A model generated the notes under the pieces. That model saw only the letters and a program-made list of their open reading frames with translations. It was not told the origin of the DNA and did not search any database. A program made the translations under genes and the position numbers. 15,026 nt of DNA, taken from NCBI GenBank assembly GCA_035719045.1, contig DASTGO010000131.1, positions 1-15,026 of the forward strand, given 5' to 3'. Positions within the stretch are counted from its first letter, which is position 1, and each line of letters opens with the position of its first letter. This stretch comes from DASTGO01 sp035719045 (GTDB lineage: Bacteria > Actinomycetota > Actinomycetes > Actinomycetales > Kineosporiaceae). This document shows, piece after piece, positions 6,215 to 13,240 of the stretch.

Positions 6215-8248
6215 GTGTCATCCTCCCTCCCCACGATTCTCGGCGCCGCCGTCGCCGTGATCGTGATCCTCCTGTTCCTGCAGTCCTTCCGGTTCATCGG
6301 AGCGACCGAGGTCGGCCTGGTGAACAAGCGGATCGGTCGCCGGCTCGCCGCCGATCAGCCTCTGGCCTTCCACGGTGAGGCCGGCTACCAGGCCCGTCTG
6401 CTGATGCCGGGCGTCCGGTTCAAGCTCTGGCCGGTCTACGCCGTCAGCAAGCACCCGTGGGTGCAGATCCCGGCCGGGGAGATCGGCGTGGTCGTCGCCC
6501 AGGTCGGCGCGCCGCTGCCGATCGGCGCCAAGACCGCCGAGTACCGAGCCGCCTTCGAGAACTTCACCGACCTCGACAAGTTCCTGCTCGAGGGCGGCCA
6601 GAAGGGCATCCAGCGGCCGGTGCTGCCCCCGGGCACACTGCTGCCGCTGCACCCGATCGCGTTCCTCATCATCACCGCGGGCCGGGTCTACGGGATCCCG
6701 GTCTCCTCGAACCTGGACCGCCGCCGTGGGCTCTCCGCGGAGTCGTTCGGACTGACCCCGGAGCACCTCAAGGTCACCGTCGTGGCCCCGCAGCAGTGGC
6801 AGGACGTCGTCGGCATCGTCACCGCCCTGGAGGGCCCTGCGCCCGCAGCCGGGGACATCGCCAGCCGGATCGGCGGGTACACCGACATCGGCGAACTCGA
6901 GGAGTCCGACGCCCCCGACCAGGAGAAGATCGAAGCGCTGCTGTCCAGCAAGAACGGCCTGCACAACAACTACCAGGACTACCAGGCGTTCCTCGACCAC
7001 GGCGGGCGGATCGGGCTGCAGCACGACCCGTTGCTGTACGGGTCGTACCTGCTCAACCCGTTCCTGGTCCGGGTGGAGTTCGTGCCGATGCTGGTGGTCC
7101 GGCAGGGCGAGGTCGCGGTGGTGAAGTCCTACGTCGGGCTGCCCACGGTCGACACCTCGGGCCTGGAGTTCAAGTTCGGGTCGATCGTCCGGCCCGGCCA
7201 CCGCGGGATCTGGAACGAGCCGCTGCGGACCGGCAAGTACGCGATCAACCCCCGGCTGTACGCCGCGGAGATCGTGCCGACGTCGATCCTCACCCTCAAC
7301 TGGGCCAACCAGACCTCGCAGGCGCACAACCTCGACGCCTCGCTCACCGCGATCGACGGCAAGTCCCGCGAGGGATTCGTCTTCGGGATCGACCTCCAGG
7401 TGCAGATCCACGTCCCGGACTCCCGGGCGCCGAAGGTCATCTCGATGGTCGGCACCATGCAGAACCTGGTGAACGAGGTGCTGCAGTCCGCGGTCGGCAA
7501 CTACTTCCGCAATGTCCTGCAGCAACTGCCGGCCGTCCAGTTCATCGAGACCCGTGACGCCGTGCAGGTCCACGCGCAGGAGTACATCACCGGGTACCTC
7601 AGCAAGTACGAGGTCGAGACCCGTGGTGTGTACATCCAGGACGTCGTGTTCCCGCCCGAGTTGGTCGCGGTCCTCACCGAACGGGAGATCGCCAACCAGG
7701 AGCGGGCCACCTTCGAGCAGCAGCAGCGCGCGCAGGCGGTCCGGGTCGACCTGGAGAAGGCCCGCGGCACCGCGGACATGCAGGCCCAGCTGGCCAAGGC
7801 GAACGTCAACATCGACATCCAGAAGGCGGCCGCGGCGGCGCGCACCGCGGAGGCCGAGGGTGAGGCGGCATTCACCCGGATGACCGGTCAGGCCGAGGCG
7901 GACAAGCGGCAGGCCATCGGTCTGGCCGAGGCGAAGGCCGTCGAGGCGCTCGGGGTCGCGAAGGCCACCGGGTACCAGGCCCAGGTCGCGGCGCTCGGCC
8001 GGGAGGCCACCGCAGCGGTCGCCGTTACCGGGGCCGTCGCCGACGGGCACGTGAAGATCGTGCCGGAGGTGCTGGTCTCCGGGGCGGACGGCAACGGCGC
8101 CCTCACCGGGCTGGCCGCGACCCTCACCGGGAGCCTGCGTGACTGGGTGCCCGGCGGGAACGGAGGCAGGGGGAACGGCGGGTCGGGTTCCGGCGACGGC
8201 AAGCCTGCGGCCGCCATGCCCGGGCCGGCCGAAGCCGCGGAGAACTGA
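6215..8248 (+). CDS. SPFH-domain, flotillin-like membrane scaffold protein
   Basis: The 677-residue protein has an N-terminal membrane anchor (about residues 5-24, TILGAAVAVIVILLFLQSF) and belongs to the SPFH/band-7 group that organises membrane domains. Short beta-hairpin motifs recur: ATEVGLVNKR (30-39), PAGEIGVVVA (86-95), RQGEVAVVKS (296-305) and RPGHRGIWNE (326-335). The SPFH core runs on through GFVFGIDLQVQIHV (387-400), the NLVNEVLQSAVGNYFRNVL helix (418-436) and YIQDVVFPPEL (473-483). Residues 488-600 form a long Ala/Glu-rich coiled coil with flotillin-type repeats (AEAEGEAAF, GQAEADKRQAIGLAEAKAVEALG). The tail from about 646 is Gly/Ser-rich. At 677 residues it is longer than typical flotillins. 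It has its own good ribosome site and no NfeD partner in the window. A possible -10, TAGCGT, lies at 6144-6149. The family is secure; the cargo and role are not. Confidence 0.88.
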   Translation: MSSSLPTILGAAVAVIVILLFLQSFRFIGATEVGLVNKRIGRRLAADQPLAFHGEAGYQARLLMPGVRFKLWPVYAVSKHPWVQIPAGEIGVVVAQVGAPLPIGAKTAEYRAAFENFTDLDKFLLEGGQKGIQRPVLPPGTLLPLHPIAFLIITAGRVYGIPVSSNLDRRRGLSAESFGLTPEHLKVTVVAPQQWQDVVGIVTALEGPAPAAGDIASRIGGYTDIGELEESDAPDQEKIEALLSSKNGLHNNYQDYQAFLDHGGRIGLQHDPLLYGSYLLNPFLVRVEFVPMLVVRQGEVAVVKSYVGLPTVDTSGLEFKFGSIVRPGHRGIWNEPLRTGKYAINPRLYAAEIVPTSILTLNWANQTSQAHNLDASLTAIDGKSREGFVFGIDLQVQIHVPDSRAPKVISMVGTMQNLVNEVLQSAVGNYFRNVLQQLPAVQFIETRDAVQVHAQEYITGYLSKYEVETRGVYIQDVVFPPELVAVLTEREIANQERATFEQQQRAQAVRVDLEKARGTADMQAQLAKANVNIDIQKAAAAARTAEAEGEAAFTRMTGQAEADKRQAIGLAEAKAVEALGVAKATGYQAQVAALGREATAAVAVTGAVADGHVKIVPEVLVSGADGNGALTGLAATLTGSLRDWVPGGNGGRGNGGSGSGDGKPAAAMPGPAEAAEN

Positions 8249-8303
8249 CCCCACCCCGCGCGTGCGTCCCCGACCGACCGCCGGGGACGGGCACGGGACG
8301 GAA

Positions 8304-8337
8304 CAGGGCCCGCATCCGGATCCGGATGCGGGCCCTG
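8304..8337. terminator. Perfect 34-bp palindrome, likely bidirectional terminator
   Basis: Positions 8304-8320 and 8321-8337 are exact reverse complements (17-bp arms, no spacer), centred on CCGGATCCGG. The palindrome sits 55 bp after the SPFH stop and 60 bp before the end of the convergent MerR gene. That location fits a terminator serving both strands. A protein-binding role cannot be excluded given the perfect symmetry. Confidence 0.75.
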
Positions 8338-8379
8338 CCGCGTCGTCACCCGTCGCCGTCATGACCCGTCCCCGCCGGG

Positions 8380-8407
8380 GTCGTCACCCGGCCGTCGTCA
8401 CCCGGCC
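8380..8407. repeat. 14-bp tandem repeat at the end of the MerR gene
   Basis: GTCGTCACCCGGCC occurs at 8380-8393 and again at 8394-8407, and a partial third copy (GTCGTCA) follows. The repeat covers the MerR stop codon (8398-8400), so slippage here could alter the last residues. Confidence 0.85.
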
Positions 8408-9243
8408 GTCGTCATCGTCGGGGCCGGGCCGTCCGCGTCGCGCTCCGCCAGCGGCCAGGCGACCTCGGTCCGCAGGCCTTCGGGTCCGCCACGGTCGGGG
8501 CCGACGAGGTAGGTCTCCCGGATCCCCTCACCGAGGACACGGCCGTGCTCACCGGCCCAGCCGGCAAGCGCCTGGTAGGCGTCCCCGAGCCGGTCGTACG
8601 CACCGGCGTGCACCGTGGCGATCACCTCCACCGCCGGCAGGGTGCGTACGGCGATCCCGGCACCGACGCGCACCCAGCCCGTCACGGGGACCGCGACCTC
8701 CACGTCGAGGGCATCGGGGTCGAAGTCCGGGCCGTGGTAGATCGCCAGCGAGGGCCCCGCCCGCCGGCCGCCGTGCTCGTGCAGGTGCCACTCCACCCGG
8801 CCCCACGCCGCACCGAAGGCCGACGGCAACTCCGCCAGCGCGGTGACCACCCGGCAGCTGACCACGAGCTGTTCCGGCAGGCTGCGCGGCTCCACCGGCG
8901 CCGGGGCGAGCGGCCGCGGCTGCGCCAGCAGGTCGTCCAGCTCCCCCAGGACGGCCCGCTGCCGGTCCAGTTCGGCCGCGAGCCGGTCCCGATGGGCGGC
9001 CAGCCGGTCGTGGGTGCTCTGCGGGTCGCGGTCGCCGAGGACGGCCCGGACCTCCTCCAGCGGCAGGTCGAGGTCACGCAGCAGCCGGATCAGCCGGGCC
9101 TCCGCCACCTGGGCCGGGCTGTAGTACCGGCGGCCGTTCGCCGCGTCGACCAGGGCGGGGACCAGCAGCGCATCGCAGTCGTAGCGGCGCAGGGTGCGCA
9201 CCGACAGCCGGGAGGCCTGGGAGAACCGGCCGATGGACAACAT
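8398..9243 (-). CDS. MerR-family regulator with GyrI-like ligand-binding domain
   Basis: The 281-residue protein has an N-terminal MerR winged helix (residues 1-70: MLSIGRFSQASRLSVRTLRRYD, then NGRRYYSPAQVAEARLIRLL), a dimerising coiled coil at about 75-107, and a GyrI-like domain at about 120-267. This is the BltR/BmrR/TipAL-like plan, in which a hydrophobic drug or toxin bound by the C-terminal domain lets the regulator untwist a long-spacer promoter. No metal-binding cysteine cluster is present, so metal sensing is unlikely. It is divergent from the GyrI-like gene at 9341, with a matching promoter between them. The ATG at 9243 gives the family-standard N-terminus, though GGAGG is only two bases away. 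The GTG at 9252, seven bases after TAGGTT, is a plausible leaderless alternative adding three residues. Confidence 0.9.
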   Translation of the reverse strand: MLSIGRFSQASRLSVRTLRRYDCDALLVPALVDAANGRRYYSPAQVAEARLIRLLRDLDLPLEEVRAVLGDRDPQSTHDRLAAHRDRLAAELDRQRAVLGELDDLLAQPRPLAPAPVEPRSLPEQLVVSCRVVTALAELPSAFGAAWGRVEWHLHEHGGRRAGPSLAIYHGPDFDPDALDVEVAVPVTGWVRVGAGIAVRTLPAVEVIATVHAGAYDRLGDAYQALAGWAGEHGRVLGEGIRETYLVGPDRGGPEGLRTEVAWPLAERDADGPAPTMTTAG

Positions 9244-9259
9244 CCCCTCCACCCGCACG

Positions 9260-9265
9260 AACCTA
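9260..9265 (-). promoter_or_regulatory. -10 element of the MerR gene
   Basis: TAGGTT on the minus strand matches TANNNT. Seven bases separate it from an in-frame GTG (9252-9250), which would make the message leaderless or nearly so. The ATG at 9243 lies nine bases further. No clear -35 is seen. Confidence 0.45.
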
Positions 9266-9292
9266 CCCCCGACGGCCACCCGGACCTGGCCG

Positions 9293-9323
9293 TTGATCCT
9301 CTCCCCAGGAGAGGTCGCAGCCT
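9293..9323 (+). promoter_or_regulatory. MerR-type promoter and operator for the GyrI-like gene
   Basis: TTGATC (9293-9298) can serve as -35 and CAGCCT (9318-9323) as a weak -10, separated by 19 bp in place of the usual 17. A perfect inverted repeat, CCTCTCC-CCA-GGAGAGG, occupies 9298-9314, almost filling the spacer. A dyad inside an overlong spacer is the hallmark of promoters activated by MerR-family proteins through DNA distortion. The element points at the GyrI-like gene at 9341 and lies between it and its divergent MerR regulator. Confidence 0.75.
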
Positions 9324-9340
9324 GGGGGCAAGGAGGACCG

Positions 9341-10105
9341 ATGACCATCCCGACGAAGACGCCCCCGACCACGAAGACCACGCAGGCGAAGACCCCGACC
9401 ACGAAGACCGGACCGGCGAGGACCCGGACCGCGGACACCCCGGCCCGGACCGACCACCGCAGGACCTACCCGCAGCTGTACACCGCGAGCCGGACCCCGG
9501 CCCTGGTGGACGTCCCGCCCCTGCCGTTCCTCATGATCGACGGCCGCGGCGACCCGAACACCGCGCCGGAGTACGCCGCGGCGGTGCAGGCGCTCTACGC
9601 CGTGGCCTACGGGGTCAAGTTCGCCCTCCGGCGGGCGGACGGCACCGACGTCGCCGTGATGCCCCTGCAGGGGCTGTGGTCGGCGCCGGACATGTCCGAC
9701 TTCACCACCGGGAACAAGGACGCCTGGGACTGGACGATGATGATCATGCAACCGGAGGCCGTGACCGCGGAACTCGTCGCGCAGGCCAGGTCCGCGGCCG
9801 CGGGCAAGGCCCCGGAGTCCGCCTTGGCCCGGCTCCGGCTCGACGTGTTCCCGGAGGGTCCCTCGGCGCAGGTGCTGCACCTCGGGCCGTACGCCGACGA
9901 GGCGCCGACGATCGAGGCCCTGCACACGTTCATCAAGGCCCGGGGCCTGCGGCGGCGTGGGCGCCACCACGAGATCTACCTGGGAGATCCCCGCCGGACC
10001 GCCCCGCAGCGGCTGCGGACGATCATCCGGCAGCCGGTCGCCCAGCGATCCCCGGCCGCAGGAGCCCATGTCGGGAGCGCCGGTGGCGCGCAGGTGCCCG
10101 GGTGA
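9341..10105 (+). CDS. Stand-alone GyrI-like small-molecule-binding protein with Thr-rich N-terminal tail
   Basis: The 254-residue protein contains a GyrI-like domain from about residue 43 to 233, closely matching a widespread single-domain group. The visible signatures are PFLMIDGRGDPNTAPEY (62-78), VMPLQGLWSAPDMSDF (106-121), WDWTMMIMQPE (129-139), AQVLHLGPYADEAPTIE (176-192) and RRGRHHEIYLGDPRRT (205-220). Members bind or detoxify hydrophobic ligands, and some cleave cyclopropanoids; the ligand here is unknown. Residues 1-40 are a Thr/Lys/Pro-rich tail with an in-frame duplication (17 bp at 9363-9379 and 9393-9409), not expected in the family. AAGGAGG four bases before the ATG at 9341 supports this start, so the tail is probably translated. 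It is divergently paired with the MerR-GyrI gene, which likely activates it. Confidence 0.88.
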   Translation: MTIPTKTPPTTKTTQAKTPTTKTGPARTRTADTPARTDHRRTYPQLYTASRTPALVDVPPLPFLMIDGRGDPNTAPEYAAAVQALYAVAYGVKFALRRADGTDVAVMPLQGLWSAPDMSDFTTGNKDAWDWTMMIMQPEAVTAELVAQARSAAAGKAPESALARLRLDVFPEGPSAQVLHLGPYADEAPTIEALHTFIKARGLRRRGRHHEIYLGDPRRTAPQRLRTIIRQPVAQRSPAAGAHVGSAGGAQVPG

Positions 10106-10224
10106 GGTCCCGGCAGGCTTCCCCCCGTCGGGGTCGCCCGGACAGCGGTCCCGCCGGGTCAAGGATCCCCATGTAGCGGCCGATGCTCCCAGCGGGTCCT
10201 GATCGGGATCGGGAGGTGGCGACG

Positions 10225-10635
10225 GTGCTGATCCCCTGGGGGCCGACCCTGCGGCTCGGGTTCGGAGACATCGACATCCAGCACCGCCGACTGGTCGACC
10301 TGGTCAACACGCTCGACGACGCGATGCGGGCCGGGCGCGGCCAGGCGATCGTCGGTCCGGTGCTCGACGAGCTGATCCACTACACCGTCCATCACTTCGG
10401 CTTCGAGGAGCAGTTGATGGACACCTACCAGATCAGCTCCGCGGAGAGCCACAAGGCCGAGCACCACAAGCTCGTCGCCGAGGTGTCGGAGTTCCGGACC
10501 AAGCTGCACACCGGGGACCTCGCGCTGGCGGACCTGATGGCTCTGCTGCGGGTGTGGTTGACCGACCACATCCTCAAGACCGACCGGGCCCTGGTCACCG
10601 AACTGCATGCCAAGGGGGCGACCTCGGCCGTCTGA
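10225..10635 (+). CDS. Bacteriohemerythrin
   Basis: The 136-residue protein is a single four-helix hemerythrin domain that would bind O2 (or NO/peroxide) at a di-iron centre in the cytoplasm. All expected ligands are present: H20 (DIQHRRL), H57 and E61 (HFGFE), H76 and H80 (HKAEH), and H115 and D120 (HILKTD). The N-terminal VLIPWGPTLRLGFGDIDIQHRRL is the usual opening of the family. The frame extends to an ATG at 10183, but the GTG at 10225 starts at the family boundary with GGGAGG eight bases upstream, so I prefer it. It stands alone, 119 bp after the GyrI-like gene and convergent with dgt. Likely roles are oxygen storage or delivery or oxygen sensing; no output domain is attached. Confidence 0.93.
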   Translation: MLIPWGPTLRLGFGDIDIQHRRLVDLVNTLDDAMRAGRGQAIVGPVLDELIHYTVHHFGFEEQLMDTYQISSAESHKAEHHKLVAEVSEFRTKLHTGDLALADLMALLRVWLTDHILKTDRALVTELHAKGATSAV

Positions 10636-10657
10636 CCCGGCCGGCGGACGGCCGAGG
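10622..10657. terminator. Perfect 11-bp hairpin between hemerythrin and dgt
   Basis: CCTCGGCCGTC (10622-10632) and GACGGCCGAGG (10647-10657) pair without mismatch around a 14-base loop. The left arm is the last codons of the hemerythrin gene and the loop starts with its TGA. The genes converge here, so the hairpin can end transcription from both sides. Confidence 0.75.
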
Positions 10658-10677
10658 CCAGCCCCGGACGATCCCGC

Positions 10678-12000
10678 TCAGCCGATCAGGCGCCCGTGCC
10701 AGGCGATGGCACCGGCGTCGGTGAGGGAGGCGACCTGGTCGATCACCGCCCGGGCCCGGCCGTCGTCGTCGGGCGCCTCCTTCCAGGCTGCGGCGAACCA
10801 CGGCTCGAGGGCATCCGGCGCGGCCAGGGTGAGGTGCTCGACGAGGTCGGTGAGGATCTCCCGCTGCCGCCGGTAGAGCGGCTGCCGGTCGGAGGTGGTC
10901 ATCACGTACACCGCGGCCACCCCCTTGAGCACCGCGATCTCGACCAGGGTGCCCCGCGGGACCACGACGTCCGCGGCGTACCGGGTCAGCCGGCCGGTGC
11001 CGAACCGCTCCCGGGTCGCCTCCTCGACCGCCCGGGTGAACCGGCCGATGAGCTGACTGGTCAGGTCCTTCAGCGCGGCCAGGGCACGGTGCCCGGCGTC
11101 GTACTCTCCGACCCAGGCCGGCATCGCGCGCAGCCGGGCGAGCGCGTCGACCACCTCGTCGTCGGCGACGTCGTCGAGGTACCAGGAGCGGACCTGGGCC
11201 CCCACCCGGGCCACGGCCTGCGGATCGGTCAGCACCCGGGGGTCCAGGTGCCCGGCCACGATGGCGTCCTCCACGTCGTGGACGCTGTAGGCCACGTCGT
11301 CGGAGAGGTCCATGACCTGCGCCTCGACGCAGCGCCGGGCGTCCGGGGCGCCGTCGCGCAGCCAGGCGAAGACGTCGAGGTCGTCGGCGTAGGCGCCGAA
11401 CTTCGACCGGGGCTTGCCGGCCGGGCCCTGACCGCGCGCCCACGGGTACTTGGTCGCGGCGTCCAGGCTGGCCCGGGTCAGGTTGAGCCCCGCCGGGCGG
11501 CCGGTCACCGGATCCACCACCTTCGGCTCCAGCCGGGTCAGCACGCGCAGCGTCTGCGCATTGCCCTCGAACCCGCCCCACGGCGCCGCGACGGCGTCCA
11601 GTGCCTCCTCACCGTTGTGGCCGAACGGCGGGTGGCCGAGGTCATGGGCGAGGCAGGCGGTGTCGACCACGTCCGGATCGCAGCCCAGGGCGGCCCCGAG
11701 TTCCCGGCCGACCTGGGCGACCTCGAGGCTGTGGGTGAGCCGGTTGCGGACGAAGTCGTCCGTGCCCGGGCCGACCACCTGCGTCTTCGCGGCCAGCCGG
11801 CGCAGGCTCCAGGAGTGCACCACCCGGGCGCGGTCCCGGGCGAACTGGCCGCGGCGGGGGTCCTTCGGCGGCTCGGCCAACCAGCGCATCCGGTCGTGTT
11901 CGGAGTAGCCCTGCCCGGTGTCGTGGCGCGCGGTGTCGTGGCGCGCGGAGCCGGGACCGAGGCCGTCGGCGATCGGGGCGGGTTCGGCCTGGTGGGGCAT
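10678..12000 (-). CDS. dgt: Deoxyguanosinetriphosphate triphosphohydrolase-like protein (HD domain)
   Basis: The 440-residue enzyme hydrolyses dNTPs to deoxynucleoside and triphosphate, shaping the dNTP pool. HD-superfamily metal ligands are visible: H90 (RLTHSLEVAQ), H119 and D120 (LAHDLGHPPFGHNGEEAL) and D234 (DLSDDVAYSVHDVEDAI). GGFEGNAQTLR (142-152) and the early SWSLRRLAAKTQV (63-75) are family signatures. The length is typical of the type-2 subfamily. The ATG at 12000 follows AGGAGG by five bases, and this ribosome site lies inside the 3' end of dus. The dus stop and the dgt start are one base apart (TGA c ATG), which predicts translational coupling. The N-terminus contains a duplicated ARHDT pentapeptide from a 15-bp tandem repeat. 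Convergent with the hemerythrin gene. Confidence 0.95.
   Translation of the reverse strand: MPHQAEPAPIADGLGPGSARHDTARHDTGQGYSEHDRMRWLAEPPKDPRRGQFARDRARVVHSWSLRRLAAKTQVVGPGTDDFVRNRLTHSLEVAQVGRELGAALGCDPDVVDTACLAHDLGHPPFGHNGEEALDAVAAPWGGFEGNAQTLRVLTRLEPKVVDPVTGRPAGLNLTRASLDAATKYPWARGQGPAGKPRSKFGAYADDLDVFAWLRDGAPDARRCVEAQVMDLSDDVAYSVHDVEDAIVAGHLDPRVLTDPQAVARVGAQVRSWYLDDVADDEVVDALARLRAMPAWVGEYDAGHRALAALKDLTSQLIGRFTRAVEEATRERFGTGRLTRYAADVVVPRGTLVEIAVLKGVAAVYVMTTSDRQPLYRRQREILTDLVEHLTLAAPDALEPWFAAAWKEAPDDDGRARAVIDQVASLTDAGAIAWHGRLIG
11918..11947. repeat. 15-bp tandem duplication in the dgt 5' end
   Basis: GTGTCGTGGCGCGCG is repeated exactly at 11918-11932 and 11933-11947. It is in frame and encodes ARHDT twice at residues 19-28, ahead of the conserved core, so it probably does not affect catalysis. 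Confidence 0.9.
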
Positions 12001-12001
12001 G

Positions 12002-13234
12002 TCAGCCTCCTGACACCGACAGTTCGGCCTGCAGCACCTCGGTAGCGTCCCCGGAGGTGAGTTCCCGGCGGTCCAGCCAGCCCTCGGGCAGGCTCACCCG
12101 GCGCGGGCTGCCGGTGCGCCCGCGCGGACCCTCCGCGGCCTCCCCCGGGTACGGCTGCCCGCCGTCGAGCCGGGCGACGATGCGCTCGAACTCCTCGACC
12201 GAGCCGACGTGGGCCAACTCCAGCCGGATCTCGTGCCCGACGCTGTACCCCTTGAGGTACCAGGCGATGTGCTTGCGGATGTCCCGGCAGGCACGCGACT
12301 GTGCATGCCGCAGCCATTCCCCGGGAGTGGCACCCACCGGTCCACGACCGCCCGCCGTCGCGTAGTGCTCGATCAGCAGGTCCAGGTGCCGGCGCATCGT
12401 GGCGATCACGGTGCCCAACGGCGGACCGGTCCGCCCGGGGTCGCCGTGGAACGCTGCCGCCAGGTCGGCGAACAGCCACGGCCGGCCCAGGCAGCCCCGG
12501 CCGACCACCACCCCGTCGCAGCCGGTTTCGGCGACCATCCGCAACGCGTCGTCGGCGGACCAGATGTCCCCGTTGCCCAGCACCGGGATCTCGCTGACCG
12601 CCTCCTTGAGCCGGGCGATCGCCTGCCAGTCCGCCGTCCCCGAGTAGTAGTCGGCGGCGGTCCGCCCGTGCAGGGCCACCGCGGCGGCACCCTCGGCGGC
12701 CGCCCGGCGCCCGGCGTCCAGGTAGGTCACGTGATCGGCGTCCACGCCCATCCGCATCTTCACCGTCACCGGCACCCCGGCCGGACCGGCCGCCCGCACC
12801 GCCCTGGCGACGATCTCCCCGAACAGGTCGAGCTTCCAGGGCAGGGCCGCCCCGCCGCCCTTGCGGGTGACCTTGGGCACCGGGCATCCGAAGTTGAGGT
12901 CGATGTGGTCGGCCCGGTCCTCCTCGACGAGCATCCGGACGGCGGCCCCGACCGTCCCCGGGTCCACACCGTAGAGCTGGACGCTGCGCGGGCTCTCCCC
13001 CGGATCGTGCGCGATCAGCCGCAGCGACTCGTCATTGCGTTCCAGCAGCGCCCGCGAGGTCACCATCTCGCTGACGAACACGGCGGGCCGGTCCGCCGTC
13101 CGCCCCGTCGCCCGGACCAGCCCGGACTCCGCCTGCTCGCGGCACAGCCTCCGGAAGGCCTGATTGGTGATGCCGGCCATCGGGGCCAGCACGACGGGCG
13201 TGGCCAGTTCGAAGGGGCCGATCCGCAGGGTCAC
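12002..13234 (-). CDS. dus: tRNA-dihydrouridine synthase (DusB-like)
   Basis: The 410-residue flavoenzyme reduces uridine to dihydrouridine in tRNA with FMN and NADPH. The TIM-barrel core is clear: VLAPMAGITNQAFR (15-28), the catalytic-cysteine motif DLNFGCPVPK with C117 (112-121), KMRMG with K159, VALHGRT (186-192), VLGNGDIW (218-225) and GVVVGRGCLGRPWLF (241-255). The helical RNA-binding part follows, including HIAWYLKGY. The C-terminal tail from about 360 is longer than in DusB of enteric bacteria, as is usual in actinobacteria. The GTG start at 13234 has no Shine-Dalgarno but has GAGACT six bases upstream. The gene lies between glyS (124-bp gap) and dgt (one-base gap). Confidence 0.95.
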   Translation of the reverse strand: MTLRIGPFELATPVVLAPMAGITNQAFRRLCREQAESGLVRATGRTADRPAVFVSEMVTSRALLERNDESLRLIAHDPGESPRSVQLYGVDPGTVGAAVRMLVEEDRADHIDLNFGCPVPKVTRKGGGAALPWKLDLFGEIVARAVRAAGPAGVPVTVKMRMGVDADHVTYLDAGRRAAAEGAAAVALHGRTAADYYSGTADWQAIARLKEAVSEIPVLGNGDIWSADDALRMVAETGCDGVVVGRGCLGRPWLFADLAAAFHGDPGRTGPPLGTVIATMRRHLDLLIEHYATAGGRGPVGATPGEWLRHAQSRACRDIRKHIAWYLKGYSVGHEIRLELAHVGSVEEFERIVARLDGGQPYPGEAAEGPRGRTGSPRRVSLPEGWLDRRELTSGDATEVLQAELSVSGG

Positions 13235-13240
13235 GGCGCC

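Noticed and set aside
6218..8362. 714-codon minus-strand open frame
   Set aside because: It lies opposite the SPFH gene and is low complexity (Leu/Arg/Gly/Asp). The plus-strand protein has clear family motifs and a ribosome site.
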